From a virus: DNA of 41,317 nucleotides. The notes under the pieces were generated by a model. The model was given only the letters and a program-made list of their open reading frames with translations, did not search any database and was not told where the DNA came from. The stretch covers positions 1-41,317 of IMG/VR virus record IMGVR_UViG_3300023223_000591. The stretch is one strand, 5' to 3'. Shown one piece after another: positions 30,045 to 38,462 of the stretch. The position numbers and the translations under genes were made by a program. Numbering within the stretch: the first letter of the stretch is position 1; each line of letters starts with the position of its first letter.

Positions 30045-32236
30045 GTTCTAGATTTATACTACCCCTTGCTGACGTTGGTAATGGCATATCTCCAAGTGAT
30101 GGTGCACAGCTAACCTTTTTTGTCACCGGGACTTCTGACTTAAAAGATACTTTTTCCGATGAAGCATTGCTAATTGCTAATGCTAATCCTGTGATAGCTA
30201 ACAGTGATGGATTATTCCCTGAAATTTGGATAGCTGATGGCTCACGTTATAAAGTCACATTAAAAGATAAAAATAATAAGCAGACATGGGAAGAAGATCC
30301 CGTGGTTGGGGCGATATCCGCGATAGCTTCTGCTAGAACGTTTGATACTAAAGCATTAATGGTGGCTGACGAAGAATTGGTGTTAGGTCAAACTGTTGAT
30401 ATGAGCGGTTATACCGCTGTAGACACTGGTGGTGGCAGTAGCTTTGATATTGTTGCTGCTGGCTCTGCGGGCGTCGATGATGGGGGGTCAGTCATTGATC
30501 TACCCAACACAACCCCAGCACTTCAGGCTAAAAACTTATTCCCCGGCGGCGTTCGTAGCATTGACCAATGGGGCGCTGATGCTAGTGGAGATGTGGCCAC
30601 AGCAGTGCAGGCGGCTTTAGATTATTTTCTGGCAAATGGTGGCGAATTGGTTGCCGATGGCGAGAAAACCTATCAGCTAGATACTGCGATAACACTACTC
30701 AACGCACAGGCTGTATCGGCTGATGCGTTGAGTTATAAGCTTGATTTTAAAGGTGCCACACTGGATTTCAGTTCAACAGCATTAACTACGGGGGCTCTAT
30801 TTACTGTCGGCTCAACAACTGTCGGTAATTTTGAGGGAGCAATCAGTTTTAATTTAAGAGACATGATCCTTAAAGGGCCGGAAACATTAACACCGACAGG
30901 CAATGCACAAACCACGACCACAATAGGATTGAGTCTGACTTTTGCTAAAAACGTTGTACTCGAAAACATATTGACACCCAAATGGTTTGAAGGAATACGC
31001 ACTATTTTCACATTCCCTTTAACAGCAACTCAATGTGATGGCTCATTATCTTATATTCCATTGCGTTGTAAGGGAGCCAGTAATACCCAAGTATGGATAA
31101 ACCATCAATCTGCCAATACACGTTTTGGCCCGGTCATTGAAGATGAGGATGCCGATAATAAAATAGATGTTATTACCTTTATTAATCCAAGAGTTGAAGG
31201 CGCGGATGCTGGTTTTCAGATTGATACGGGTCCAGGAAGCACAGAGCGGATAAGGGATATTAATATTATAAATCCCTATTTCGCTGCTATTGAGAGTGAT
31301 TTTATACGCATAGGAACCAGCTTTACAAAAGACAGCCCATTATCACGGGGCTCTACTCGATCCTCTCATCTGAACGGTTTTACGCTCACTGGTGGTAACT
31401 GGAATAACGGATTATCCCCAGCGGGTTGGAGTGCAACCAGGGCCGCTATATTTGCAGGCTCTATGACATGGCGAGCAGCACACGTATTGTTACCGGTGAA
31501 AGAGGAGGGTGATAGCGTCCCTAATCCGCCCATCAACGGTGAAATCACGTATATCAGCTCAGTCCATGACATCTCAGCAGAGCACTCAGCGTTAGTGTTT
31601 GATAATGAAGGCAATGTTGTTAGTCGACTGGATAAGAATGGCCAGCAGTATGTGATAGCAACGTTTGTTGATTTGGATACAACGCCAGATGTTACCCAAG
31701 GCAACATATTTAAAACGGCCAATACCGGCGCGACACTGATAGCAGACTTTGACGGTCTCGGTTCATTTGGTAAAGATTTTACGATCTTCATTGGCGATAA
31801 CAACACAACCTTTGATTTTAGTAACGCCAACATATTTGGCAATAATGAAGTTGATTATCTCGCCAGGACTAACGACGTCATCGAAGTGAGCTATGACGGC
31901 ACCAGTTTCTTCTGTGAAATCAGGCATACGGGCAATGACGCTAATACCGCAATAATCGCTTCGGGTGTTATCACAGTCACCCCGGGCACTCATGATGTGC
32001 TCACTGAAACTGGCGCTACTGATGACCTGGATACCATTAATGGACTTGGCCAGGGAGAAAGAGTTACTTTCTTCCCTAGTGATGCTGCTAAAACCGTTGT
32101 ATTTAAACATGCCACAGGCAACATCAGACTCAATGGTCAGGCTGAGTTCTCACTTGATGGCCCAGATGACGTGATAGAGCTAGAGCGCAGAGGGGCTAAT
32201 ATGGTAGAGCTGACCAGTTCAAACAACGGGGCTTAA
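30041..32236 (+). CDS. Tailspike with beta-helix
   Basis: The 731-residue product has an N-terminal head-binding part (about 1-110: LPLADVGNGISPSDGAQLTF, then SDGLFPEIWIADGSRYKVTL), as seen in podovirus spikes. A linker and a pectate-lyase-like start follow (DQWGADASGDVATAVQAALD, with GGELVADGEKTYQL). Beta-helix rungs run to about 600, and a C-terminal beta domain ends it. It should bind and perhaps cut the host surface polysaccharide; catalytic residues cannot be assigned by eye. It is the last gene of the virion operon. Confidence 0.85.
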   Translation: MSSRFILPLADVGNGISPSDGAQLTFFVTGTSDLKDTFSDEALLIANANPVIANSDGLFPEIWIADGSRYKVTLKDKNNKQTWEEDPVVGAISAIASARTFDTKALMVADEELVLGQTVDMSGYTAVDTGGGSSFDIVAAGSAGVDDGGSVIDLPNTTPALQAKNLFPGGVRSIDQWGADASGDVATAVQAALDYFLANGGELVADGEKTYQLDTAITLLNAQAVSADALSYKLDFKGATLDFSSTALTTGALFTVGSTTVGNFEGAISFNLRDMILKGPETLTPTGNAQTTTTIGLSLTFAKNVVLENILTPKWFEGIRTIFTFPLTATQCDGSLSYIPLRCKGASNTQVWINHQSANTRFGPVIEDEDADNKIDVITFINPRVEGADAGFQIDTGPGSTERIRDINIINPYFAAIESDFIRIGTSFTKDSPLSRGSTRSSHLNGFTLTGGNWNNGLSPAGWSATRAAIFAGSMTWRAAHVLLPVKEEGDSVPNPPINGEITYISSVHDISAEHSALVFDNEGNVVSRLDKNGQQYVIATFVDLDTTPDVTQGNIFKTANTGATLIADFDGLGSFGKDFTIFIGDNNTTFDFSNANIFGNNEVDYLARTNDVIEVSYDGTSFFCEIRHTGNDANTAIIASGVITVTPGTHDVLTETGATDDLDTINGLGQGERVTFFPSDAAKTVVFKHATGNIRLNGQAEFSLDGPDDVIELERRGANMVELTSSNNGA

Positions 32237-32242
32237 CGCCCC
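32228..32242. terminator. Hairpin between convergent operons
   Basis: GGGGC-TTAAC-GCCCC (32228-32242) spans the tailspike stop, 18 bases before the end of the minus-strand operon. The following sequence is only moderately T-rich, so it may be a weak terminator for either direction. Confidence 0.5.
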
Positions 32243-32259
32243 TTAATCACTCTCCTTTA

Positions 32260-32682
32260 TTAATAACTAGAAATAACCCAATAAACAGCCTCATCGTGCT
32301 TTACGACCAGATCCTGAATGTAACCACTGGCACTCCCCCAAACCATACCCTTGTGATCCGTATGATAGGCGCATAACGGGCAGCCCGCAGTATCATCCAC
32401 ATCATTACCCCCATGTGGCCTAATGCCCGTAAAACGCACGCCATCGCGCTCTACTGATAGGTCACTTTGGTTGTACAGTAGCAGCATGTTTTTATTCCAT
32501 CGAGTGCTGCGCGTAATATCTACCCGGTATGTGCCTTCTGGGATACACGTCTCACCCGGCACCTTGATGCCATGTGGCTGCCTCTTATCTTCCAGCACCC
32601 AGCAAAATCGCTCACCCCCATTGATATAAAGCTGGCTTTGTGTATATTCTGGCGAGTACTTTCTAATCTGTGTGATTATAAT
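32260..32682 (-). CDS. DUF5675 family protein, non-ATG start, possible wall hydrolase
   Basis: The family N-terminus ([20 protein letters not shown], then GERFCWVLEDKRQPHGIKVP) continues upstream of the first canonical start (GTG 32598). The frame has no ATG, GTG or TTG before that, but AAGGAGG lies seven bases before an ATT at 32682, so I place the start there (140 residues). The motif PHGGNDVDDTAGCPL recalls the His...Gly-Cys arrangement of YkuD-type cysteine enzymes. As no other endolysin is visible, a cell-wall role is possible but unproven. Confidence 0.65.
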   Translation of the reverse strand: MIITQIRKYSPEYTQSQLYINGGERFCWVLEDKRQPHGIKVPGETCIPEGTYRVDITRSTRWNKNMLLLYNQSDLSVERDGVRFTGIRPHGGNDVDDTAGCPLCAYHTDHKGMVWGSASGYIQDLVVKHDEAVYWVISSY

Positions 32683-32882
32683 TTGCTGCCCTCCTTTTCT
32701 TCGTCTGCTAGTTTTATTTCTTTAAGTTCATTGAGAGTGTAACCGCCCCATGATTCGTACCCAATCGCGGTGATTACAATCCCAATACTATCTGTATGGC
32801 AATCTCCATTGAAGACCCAATCCATAGGGAGTCCATCGCTATTAAAGCAGCCTATCTTTGTGATTCTGCACTTATACGTCAT
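32676..32882 (-). CDS. Small hypothetical protein
   Basis: The 68-residue product ([20 protein letters not shown]...) has strand-rich sequence and a charged helical end. Its start overlaps the csrA stop (ATGA), so the two are probably co-translated. The end carries the ribosome site of the next gene. Confidence 0.65.
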   Translation of the reverse strand: MTYKCRITKIGCFNSDGLPMDWVFNGDCHTDSIGIVITAIGYESWGGYTLNELKEIKLADEEKEGSKL

Positions 32883-33052
32883 TTATTCCCCTCCTTTTGC
32901 TGTCGTTTATAAAGCTCTTCCCTCAAAATAACAACCTCCTTTGGGGCAGCAATACCTAAACGAACTTGATTGCCTGATATGCCCAGTACAGTGACTCTGA
33001 TATCGTCACCAATGATCAATGTTTCTTCGAGACGGCGCGAAAGTACCAACAT
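32879..33052 (-). CDS. csrA: Carbon storage regulator homologue CsrA
   Basis: A 57-codon gene encodes [20 protein letters not shown], then [20 protein letters not shown] and [10 protein letters not shown]. This aligns along its whole length with CsrA, which binds GGA hairpins in mRNA as a dimer. The key RNA contacts L4, R6, R7 and R44 are kept; G9 is E. Two GGA motifs (AGGAG and AGGATG) flank its own start, suggesting autoregulation. It sits in the recombination operon after a yopX-type gene. Likely targets are host mRNAs, phage mRNAs, or both. Confidence 0.93.
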   Translation of the reverse strand: MLVLSRRLEETLIIGDDIRVTVLGISGNQVRLGIAAPKEVVILREELYKRQQKEGNK

Positions 33053-33053
33053 C

Positions 33054-33455
33054 CTATTTCTCCTTAATTAATTCCGGGTTGGCGTAAATATTTCCAGTCA
33101 CCGTATAAAGCTCGCATACATTTTTCTTACAAAAAGTATATCCTGAACCAGCAGGGGTGCCGTCTATCCAGTGATGATATAATCGCCCATCATCTTCAAA
33201 CCACTTTATTATCCTTATTTCTGGACAGGGATCATCCATGTCAACAATACCGGGGTTATCCACTAAGCAAACATCACCTTCATAAACATCCACGCCGTTT
33301 TTATCCTTAAGCCCGGTCCATTGCATACAAACATAATGATCCCCTCTAAAAACTGAATCAAAATATCCTTCTGACTGCCATTCCTTTTGTAGCTCATCCC
33401 ACTCCATCATACCAGGGCTTTCGATATCCCAAGCTCTAAATTTATACTCTCTCAT
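33054..33455 (-). CDS. YopX family protein
   Basis: The 133-residue product matches the YopX family of phage proteins: the start [20 protein letters not shown], then [20 protein letters not shown], and a [14 protein letters not shown] end are the family landmarks. The activity is unknown. I start at ATG 33455, eight bases after AAGGAG, one codon inside a longer TTG frame. Its stop lies one base before csrA. Confidence 0.88.
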   Translation of the reverse strand: MREYKFRAWDIESPGMMEWDELQKEWQSEGYFDSVFRGDHYVCMQWTGLKDKNGVDVYEGDVCLVDNPGIVDMDDPCPEIRIIKWFEDDGRLYHHWIDGTPAGSGYTFCKKNVCELYTVTGNIYANPELIKEK

Positions 33456-33604
33456 CAATCATTCTCCTTAATTTCAGGTACGTATAGCAACACACAAAAC
33501 TTGCCACTAGGTAATTGTTCTTCGCACTCTGATTTTAATTTTGCGAATATATCTATGGTAGTTCTTGTCACAGATGCCGCAATACATATACAAACCACCA
33601 TCAT
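33455..33604 (-). CDS. Small hypothetical protein
   Basis: A 49-codon gene (MMVVCICIAASVTRTTIDIF...) overlaps the ninG stop (ATGA) and the YopX start, filling the gap exactly. It looks like a small alpha/beta protein (KSECEEQLPSGKFCVLLYVP). No family recognised. Confidence 0.55.
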   Translation of the reverse strand: MMVVCICIAASVTRTTIDIFAKLKSECEEQLPSGKFCVLLYVPEIKEND

Positions 33605-34149
33605 TCTTCTAACTCCTTTATTTTCCGTTTATAAACCTGCTGTAATTCTTTCAGATCTTCGATGGTGTAATTTTGTGCTTTGTGGGGGCCTTCCAGCCAC
33701 TGCACCTTCTCGAGCCCCACCTTATTAATGAGATTAATTCTGTAATTAACCAAATTCCCAGAAAGATAGTTATTGCACGCGGAGCATTGCTTATGGCAGT
33801 TATCCTCGTTGAATCGGAGTTCGCGACATGAACCAATAGAGCGATAATGTCCTGCATGATACTGACCAGTATGATGCCTCCCGCAACTGATACAAGGATC
33901 AGAAATATCATCCATACGAATAAAACGGTTAAAGAGTGCTTGAGTTTTCTTAACCTGAAATGATCGATCCTCATCCTTTAATTTCCTTTTAGCGTTCCTG
34001 TGCACTTTATCGAGCTTCTTTTTCTTTATGATCCCTGTTAACTCAATCGCGCAATCTATGCTGCACCATTTTTCCAACGTGTTAAATGGAGTATATAACG
34101 CCTTACAGACTTTGCACTTTTTCTGCTTAACCGTTTTATTCTTTTTCAT
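33601..34149 (-). CDS. ninG: NinG / Rap recombination protein
   Basis: The 182-residue product matches lambda NinG (Rap), a structure-specific nuclease acting on recombination junctions. An N-terminal CKVC...CSIDC zinc site, PCISCGRHHTGQYHAGHYRS and QCSACNNYLSGN are the family blocks, followed by VGLEKVQWLEGPH. The start is ATG 34149, inside the upstream gene. It shares the operon with Erf and the YqaJ exonuclease, forming a recombination set. Confidence 0.93.
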   Translation of the reverse strand: MKKNKTVKQKKCKVCKALYTPFNTLEKWCSIDCAIELTGIIKKKKLDKVHRNAKRKLKDEDRSFQVKKTQALFNRFIRMDDISDPCISCGRHHTGQYHAGHYRSIGSCRELRFNEDNCHKQCSACNNYLSGNLVNYRINLINKVGLEKVQWLEGPHKAQNYTIEDLKELQQVYKRKIKELEE

Positions 34150-34558
34150 CAAGTATTCTTGACTGGTCCTGAAGAATACCGTTATCGATAAACTCGCCTT
34201 CGGTCAAAGTAATTTTTTTACTGGCCAATACCATTTGCGTCTGAAGTTGATGAGTATCACTAACGTCACTGTATATAAGACTGCCTGGACCTTTTTTTAA
34301 ATAAACAAACAGATCATGAGTTTTCGGCAAATTCTCTAAGCAGCCAAAACTAGCGCCACTGAGAATACCGGCAGTATTAAATAGTCTTACAGTATTATCT
34401 CCCGATCGATAAGTTATTATGCCAACTAATTTATCATCAAGCCCATTGTTGAAGCGATCATAAACAATAAGGCAGGGATAACTTTCTTCTTTTTCGATAA
34501 AGTTGCATTTGCCGCCGTTTGCTAGGCACTGCTTAAGGTCAAATTTCTTTACGCTCAT
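34136..34558 (-). CDS. Hypothetical protein
   Basis: The 140-residue product is alpha/beta (SYPCLIVYDRFNNGLDDKLV, VRLFNTAGILSGAS). No known domain. It overlaps ninG by 14 bases and its start overlaps the previous stop. Confidence 0.65.
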   Translation of the reverse strand: MSVKKFDLKQCLANGGKCNFIEKEESYPCLIVYDRFNNGLDDKLVGIITYRSGDNTVRLFNTAGILSGASFGCLENLPKTHDLFVYLKKGPGSLIYSDVSDTHQLQTQMVLASKKITLTEGEFIDNGILQDQSRILDEKE

Positions 34559-34836
34559 TATGTATTCCCCTGGTATTTTAAGTCTTCATTGTCGTCATAG
34601 TTATCGCATGCCAGATAAATATCCAGCAATTGTTCTGTCGGTAACTCTAAGTTTTTATTATCGCGAATCAATGCGCCGATTAGGGCATAGGATGCAATAT
34701 AAATATCAGTGAGATTAACCAGGTCAGCTTGATACTGATCAATCATAACTTCCTGCACAGCGACTCTCTGCTCAAGTAAAGCTATTATCTGCTCTGGAAA
34801 TAAATCTAAATTTGGAATATCATTTGTGTCGGTCAT
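34558..34836 (-). CDS. Hypothetical helical protein
   Basis: The 92-residue product (MTDTNDIPNLDLFPEQIIAL...) is helical and acidic (EQRVAVQEVMIDQYQADLVN). I start at 34836, preceded by AGGGA; the longer frame to 34902 would leave that site inside the gene. No family recognised. Confidence 0.6.
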   Translation of the reverse strand: MTDTNDIPNLDLFPEQIIALLEQRVAVQEVMIDQYQADLVNLTDIYIASYALIGALIRDNKNLELPTEQLLDIYLACDNYDDNEDLKYQGNT

Positions 34837-34908
34837 ATCAATACATTCCCTATTGAGTGACAAGAGGTAGGCGCGGTGTTGTGGCCGCGTTTGCCCAACC
34901 ATTATAAA

Positions 34909-35055
34909 CTAAAAATGTTCCTCTATCTTGCAATAAAGATAGAACATTAATGCCCCATAACAACCAATTACTATCACTGGAGCATCAATAAATTCCAAAA
35001 AACCTCCAACAATAGAGCCAAATACAATCCAACCAATGAAAAGCACCCATTTCAT
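34909..35055 (-). CDS. Small membrane protein
   Basis: A 48-codon gene encodes two hydrophobic stretches: VLFIGWIVFGSIVGGFL and APVIVIGCYGALMFYLY. It starts one base after the previous stop with GGAG nearby. The function is unknown. Confidence 0.55.
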   Translation of the reverse strand: MKWVLFIGWIVFGSIVGGFLEFIDAPVIVIGCYGALMFYLYCKIEEHF

Positions 35056-35056
35056 C

Positions 35057-35482
35057 TCAAAACTCCATTATCGTGTTAATTTGAATATCGTTTAAGTCAT
35101 TACCATAGTATTTTAGAAACGCATTCACCACCTTGTTGAACAAGTCCTTAAAGGCAGTTTCGTCTAATTGATCCCAAGAAATAGATTGAGGCCAGTACAT
35201 AATCTTGCCATTAGCTGTGACGACTTCGGTAAAGAATCCGGCCTTCATTTGTATGTACTTTCGCCAGATATCCTTGTTATCGAACTCATCTTGCAGGTCA
35301 AATGTCATGTTGATAAAGGCGAAGAAACGGCGGTGATTGCCAACGTTGCGCCCCTTCTTGATGTCTACCATTACATCACCGCTAATATCGCTCAAATCGT
35401 CAACCAGTGGCGCTAGAACATATCCCTGGTATTCTAATTCGGCCAGATCAGCCATTGATACCTTTTTCATGGGTATTTTCAT
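35057..35482 (-). CDS. DUF1367-like protein
   Basis: The 141-residue product has the family pattern: a basic GRNVGNHRRFFAFINMTFDL block, WRKYIQMKAGFFTEVV, ANGKIMYWPQSISWDQLDE and a terminal helix. This group sits beside ninG and other recombination genes in lambdoid phages. No activity is known. The start is uncertain: 35482 as given, or 35455 (MADLAELEYQG), which has a better AAGG site. Confidence 0.8.
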   Translation of the reverse strand: MKIPMKKVSMADLAELEYQGYVLAPLVDDLSDISGDVMVDIKKGRNVGNHRRFFAFINMTFDLQDEFDNKDIWRKYIQMKAGFFTEVVTANGKIMYWPQSISWDQLDETAFKDLFNKVVNAFLKYYGNDLNDIQINTIMEF

Positions 35483-35485
35483 TGG

Positions 35486-35581
35486 CTAATGAGCCCAAAA
35501 GATAAGATAAGAAAAAAATACTATAAGATAGATACCAAGAAAAACACCAACCCAAATCTCTGTCTTGTCATCATCATGCAT
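35486..35581 (-). CDS. Thirty-one-residue membrane protein
   Basis: MHDDDKTEIWVGVFLGIYLI opens a single-span protein ending FSYLIFWAH. GGAG precedes the ATG, and the gene fits exactly between two neighbours. The function is unknown. Confidence 0.5.
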   Translation of the reverse strand: MHDDDKTEIWVGVFLGIYLIVFFSYLIFWAH

Positions 35582-35583
35582 AA

Positions 35584-35982
35584 TCACTCCTCACTCTCAG
35601 GGAAAAAGTCAGAGATATCCGGGTTCTTAGGCCAATTGGTTATCACGCCGAATTCGTTGATTTTTAGGTTTATGTAATCTCCGTATTCACCTGGTATCAA
35701 GGTATTTGGAACGTAAGAATCTTGAAGACGTTTAATAAGATTGAGCTTTCTATCTAGCAATCTATATTCTCCTTGATCGCATACCTTCATTTCAAACTCA
35801 CCAGATTTACCCTCGGGCCAGCGAAGAATTTCACCTTGATCGATGTCAATTGTAGCGTGCCACATATTATCTATTCGGCCAGGGAAATCATACGGCATAT
35901 TCTCATCACCATAGCGAACCGCTACACTAACGCCCACAAACCCAAAATCAATTTCCTTTGGCACCATCACTGTTTTAATCAT
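35584..35982 (-). CDS. Conserved phage protein
   Basis: The 132-residue product (IKTVMVPKEIDFGFVGVSVA..., FPGRIDNMWHATIDIDQGEI, WPEGKSGEFEMKVCDQGEY) resembles hypothetical proteins in recombination or early operons of other phages with a DxG-xYxLLD core. I use the ATG at 35982 because it overlaps the upstream stop (ATGA); an ATG at 35994 is possible. Confidence 0.7.
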   Translation of the reverse strand: MIKTVMVPKEIDFGFVGVSVAVRYGDENMPYDFPGRIDNMWHATIDIDQGEILRWPEGKSGEFEMKVCDQGEYRLLDRKLNLIKRLQDSYVPNTLIPGEYGDYINLKINEFGVITNWPKNPDISDFFPESEE

Positions 35983-36191
35983 CTGTTCACCCATGGTTGA
36001 GTTAAATAATGTAACCGGCGATTATTTTCGTTTTCTATCTTATCAACTTTATCCTTTTGTATTCCGTAGCGTGTTTTTTCATCGCCAGTAAGGCAAACTT
36101 TGCATCTTCCCATAAGCTGTTTTGTACGCTTGACACGTCTAAAATCAGATTCTGTTTTTTCTCCGGGGCATGTTTTACACTGCATCATCAT
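35979..36191 (-). CDS. Zinc-ribbon protein
   Basis: The 70-residue product has CKTC at residues 5-8 and CKVC at 30-33 around FRRVKRTKQLMGR, a two-knuckle zinc ribbon common in small phage nucleic-acid-binding proteins. Three ATG codons in a row allow starts at 36191, 36188 or 36185; the last has the best-spaced GGAG. Confidence 0.65.
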   Translation of the reverse strand: MMMQCKTCPGEKTESDFRRVKRTKQLMGRCKVCLTGDEKTRYGIQKDKVDKIENENNRRLHYLTQPWVNR

Positions 36192-36802
36192 TCTCCCTGT
36201 AATAATTCCACCATGTAATAAAGCTCGCTTTCAAAAATCTTGCAACTTTCTTCAAGGGTTTTTATATAGTCCTCGTCTCTATAAACTCGAGTACAAAAAA
36301 AAGATGCAGCTCCATTCATACGAGGATCGAAAGATATAAAATCAACCCAATCCCTTTCAGCTACCCACATTTGCCCCTGTACTTGCGCTTTGTGGCCTGT
36401 CGGCATTTTCCCAGACAAATACGTTTCAATCTGTGTCGTGGTTTTTGGGCATTTTATTTCAATAGAACCATCATTACCAACAAGGCCATCAGGACTGGCA
36501 GCAACATTTTTACCATCTGTAGTTATCAGGCCAACCAGATCAACTTCAACGCCCTTCTCTAGCTCATACATAGCCCTGGCAGAGGGTTCGTTAAGTGTCC
36601 CCCACTCCATGTAAGAGTTAGAATAACTGTCTTCACGCTCACCTGTAATCATCTCGCCAGCCAGCTGATACATGTATGATTTACGAGTCTTACCTTGGCC
36701 TTTTGCCATGACATCTTTAAACTTAGACGCTGTAATCATACCCATGCGAGCGTCAAACCATTGATCAGACCCTTGCTCAAAATCAAATACGGTATAGCTC
36801 AT
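36188..36802 (-). CDS. YqaJ-type exonuclease
   Basis: The 204-residue product matches the YqaJ viral recombinase nuclease family: GSDQWFDARMGMITASKFKD at the start, EWGTLNEPSARAMYE with the catalytic Glu, AASPDGLVG with the metal-binding Asp, and IEIKCPKTT giving the E-x-K motif; a QVQGQMWVA helix follows. This is the lambda Exo-like 5'-3' exonuclease that makes ssDNA for the annealing protein encoded just before it (36799). The two genes overlap (ATGA). Confidence 0.93.
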   Translation of the reverse strand: MSYTVFDFEQGSDQWFDARMGMITASKFKDVMAKGQGKTRKSYMYQLAGEMITGEREDSYSNSYMEWGTLNEPSARAMYELEKGVEVDLVGLITTDGKNVAASPDGLVGNDGSIEIKCPKTTTQIETYLSGKMPTGHKAQVQGQMWVAERDWVDFISFDPRMNGAASFFCTRVYRDEDYIKTLEESCKIFESELYYMVELLQGE

Positions 36803-37392
36803 GATTTATTTACCTGTTTTAATATAGCGTCGAATTTTTTAGCGGGGATTTCTAGAATGTTGGTGAATTTAAATGCCGAGCGAATACGCCCGCCTAATTT
36901 TGTATAGTTGCCATTCTCATCGCAGAGAAGCGGATATAATATATCGTATTGCTCATTAGTTATTAACTCATCACCTAGCAACTTTTCAGATCGACTTTCT
37001 TCATCTTCTCCTGTTTCGATCCCAAAGCCTTTCACTAACATTGTTTTCATTGCATATGTATGTGCTTTGCCAGGACCTTTATCGCCTCCATCCATTCCCT
37101 GCGCAAAACATGAGTGAGTTACTTTTTCACTGGGATTATCCATGTTAACTAAATCTAACTCGTAATAACCCTGATATATTTTTTGCTTAGTGCCCTCCAC
37201 GCCAGATAAGCACTCCATCGATGTTTGTCTTATCGCCATGACAACACCATGTGTTATTAGATGCTCTCGAAGCATAGCAATAACCTCATCGTATTTAATG
37301 CCCTTTCCTTGTTGCGCGGCTTTTTTCTGTAAATATTCACAGTCTTTCATAACTGCATTGATACGCTGATAAATATTCAATGACTCAGCCAT
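36799..37392 (-). CDS. Erf-like single-strand annealing protein
   Basis: The 197-residue product matches the ERF family: LNIYQRINAVMKDCEYLQKK, IKYDEVIAMLREHLITHGVV, QGYYELDLVNMDNPSEKVTH, and the strongly conserved GDKGPGKAHTYAMKTMLVKG, then FGIETGEDEE. It anneals complementary single strands in phage recombination, with the YqaJ exonuclease. I start at 37392, with GGAG upstream, rather than at the longer frame to 37440. The upstream gene ends inside its first codons. Confidence 0.92.
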   Translation of the reverse strand: MAESLNIYQRINAVMKDCEYLQKKAAQQGKGIKYDEVIAMLREHLITHGVVMAIRQTSMECLSGVEGTKQKIYQGYYELDLVNMDNPSEKVTHSCFAQGMDGGDKGPGKAHTYAMKTMLVKGFGIETGEDEESRSEKLLGDELITNEQYDILYPLLCDENGNYTKLGGRIRSAFKFTNILEIPAKKFDAILKQVNKS

Positions 37393-37768
37393 CTTTATTC
37401 TCCGTGAATGATAGTAGGGCATTGAGGTGTAACTGTGCATCCTCTCTAGTTAAGTGGATAATTCCAGCCGACAATCTTTTCATGTCGGTTTCTTCTCCAC
37501 TCCATGTCGAGGTTCCACACCCTAACGAAGATGTACTTGGATATGCATATCCTATACCGCTCACCAAAGGCTCTCTAACAGGCTCAGGCACATCATAGCC
37601 GTTGATGTTGATGGTCTTGGGTTTGCGTCTATGTTTGAGGTCATTACCCCAATTAATATCACAACAACAATCAGCCCAATATGGATTGACGCTACCACGC
37701 GACATCTCAAACTGCCACCTTAACCATGGTTCATCAATTTCAGACGCATCCACTGCATACATCGCCAT
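37385..37768 (-). CDS. Hypothetical protein
   Basis: The 127-residue product (MAMYAVDASEIDEPWLRWQF...) has a Trp/Cys-rich centre (WADCCCDINWGNDL) and a C-terminal helix (TREDAQLHLNALLSFTEN). No family recognised. It precedes and overlaps the erf-like gene, so it may be a partner. Confidence 0.65.
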   Translation of the reverse strand: MAMYAVDASEIDEPWLRWQFEMSRGSVNPYWADCCCDINWGNDLKHRRKPKTININGYDVPEPVREPLVSGIGYAYPSTSSLGCGTSTWSGEETDMKRLSAGIIHLTREDAQLHLNALLSFTENKDG

Positions 37769-37795
37769 TTCTTTGTATTATTGATGTGCCATGAC

Positions 37796-37987
37796 TCAAT
37801 GCTCCGATGGGTTAAAAAGCCAAAGAATCTTATTCGCGCCCTGCGCTAACAATTCATTCTGGTAATTTGCTAGCATACGTTTAGCGTGCTCGATAGCTGC
37901 CCTGTCCTTAGTGCGATTAGCAGCCGCTAGCTTTAATGTAAGCCGGTCATGCTTAAACTGTTCATCTCCAGAAAGTTCAATATCCAT
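37796..37987 (-). CDS. Small helical protein
   Basis: The 63-residue product is basic and helical (QFKHDRLTLKLAAANRTKDR, IEHAKRMLANYQNELL). No family recognised. It lies two bases after the previous gene. Confidence 0.6.
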   Translation of the reverse strand: MDIELSGDEQFKHDRLTLKLAAANRTKDRAAIEHAKRMLANYQNELLAQGANKILWLFNPSEH

Positions 37988-37989
37988 AG

Positions 37990-38289
37990 TTAATCCACCT
38001 CGTCTAACAATGCGTTAATGATTTCTTCGATTAATTCTTGCTTGCGCCTCGCGATACGTCCATTTATACCAGTGACACCACATGATTGATTCATCTCGCC
38101 TAGCTCTTTAATGCTATGTACCACATTTGGATCTAGTGTGATCGTTATTGACTCATCGCTAAAAGCAACTTGCTGAACCATGCTGTTAAATACCCCCCGG
38201 TCATCGATGTTAGGTATGTCACGTATCGCGTTTGATCTATCTCCGAACAGGTCATTGTAGAGTTCATACTCATCTACTCGATCTCTCAT
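37990..38289 (-). CDS. Hypothetical protein, possible DNA-binding
   Basis: The 99-residue product has an acidic N-terminus, a strand (SDESITITLDPNVVHSIKEL) and a basic helix pair (INGRIARRKQELIEEIINAL). Strand-helix-helix order near residues 50-95 recalls a ribbon-helix-helix protein, but this is weak. Its start overlaps the previous stop (ATGA). Confidence 0.6.
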   Translation of the reverse strand: MRDRVDEYELYNDLFGDRSNAIRDIPNIDDRGVFNSMVQQVAFSDESITITLDPNVVHSIKELGEMNQSCGVTGINGRIARRKQELIEEIINALLDEVD

Positions 38290-38432
38290 GATAAATACTT
38301 CCTGTATAAGTTTAAATGAGCTATAAATTGTTCATCGTTCATAAAGCTGGTGATAGTAAGAATATCAACGTGGGGCATCATGTTTTGAATGATGATAAGC
38401 TCTTTCCACTCTGCACTTTGATGCCTATTCAT
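38286..38432 (-). CDS. First gene of the minus-strand operon, small hypothetical
   Basis: A 48-codon gene (MNRHQSAEWKELIIIQNMMP...) has a GGAGG ribosome site seven bases before its ATG and lies just below a strong promoter. It is helical. No family recognised. Confidence 0.6.
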   Translation of the reverse strand: MNRHQSAEWKELIIIQNMMPHVDILTITSFMNDEQFIAHLNLYRKYLS

Positions 38433-38462
38433 TACTTATCCCTCCGTTGTTTGTATGACCTA

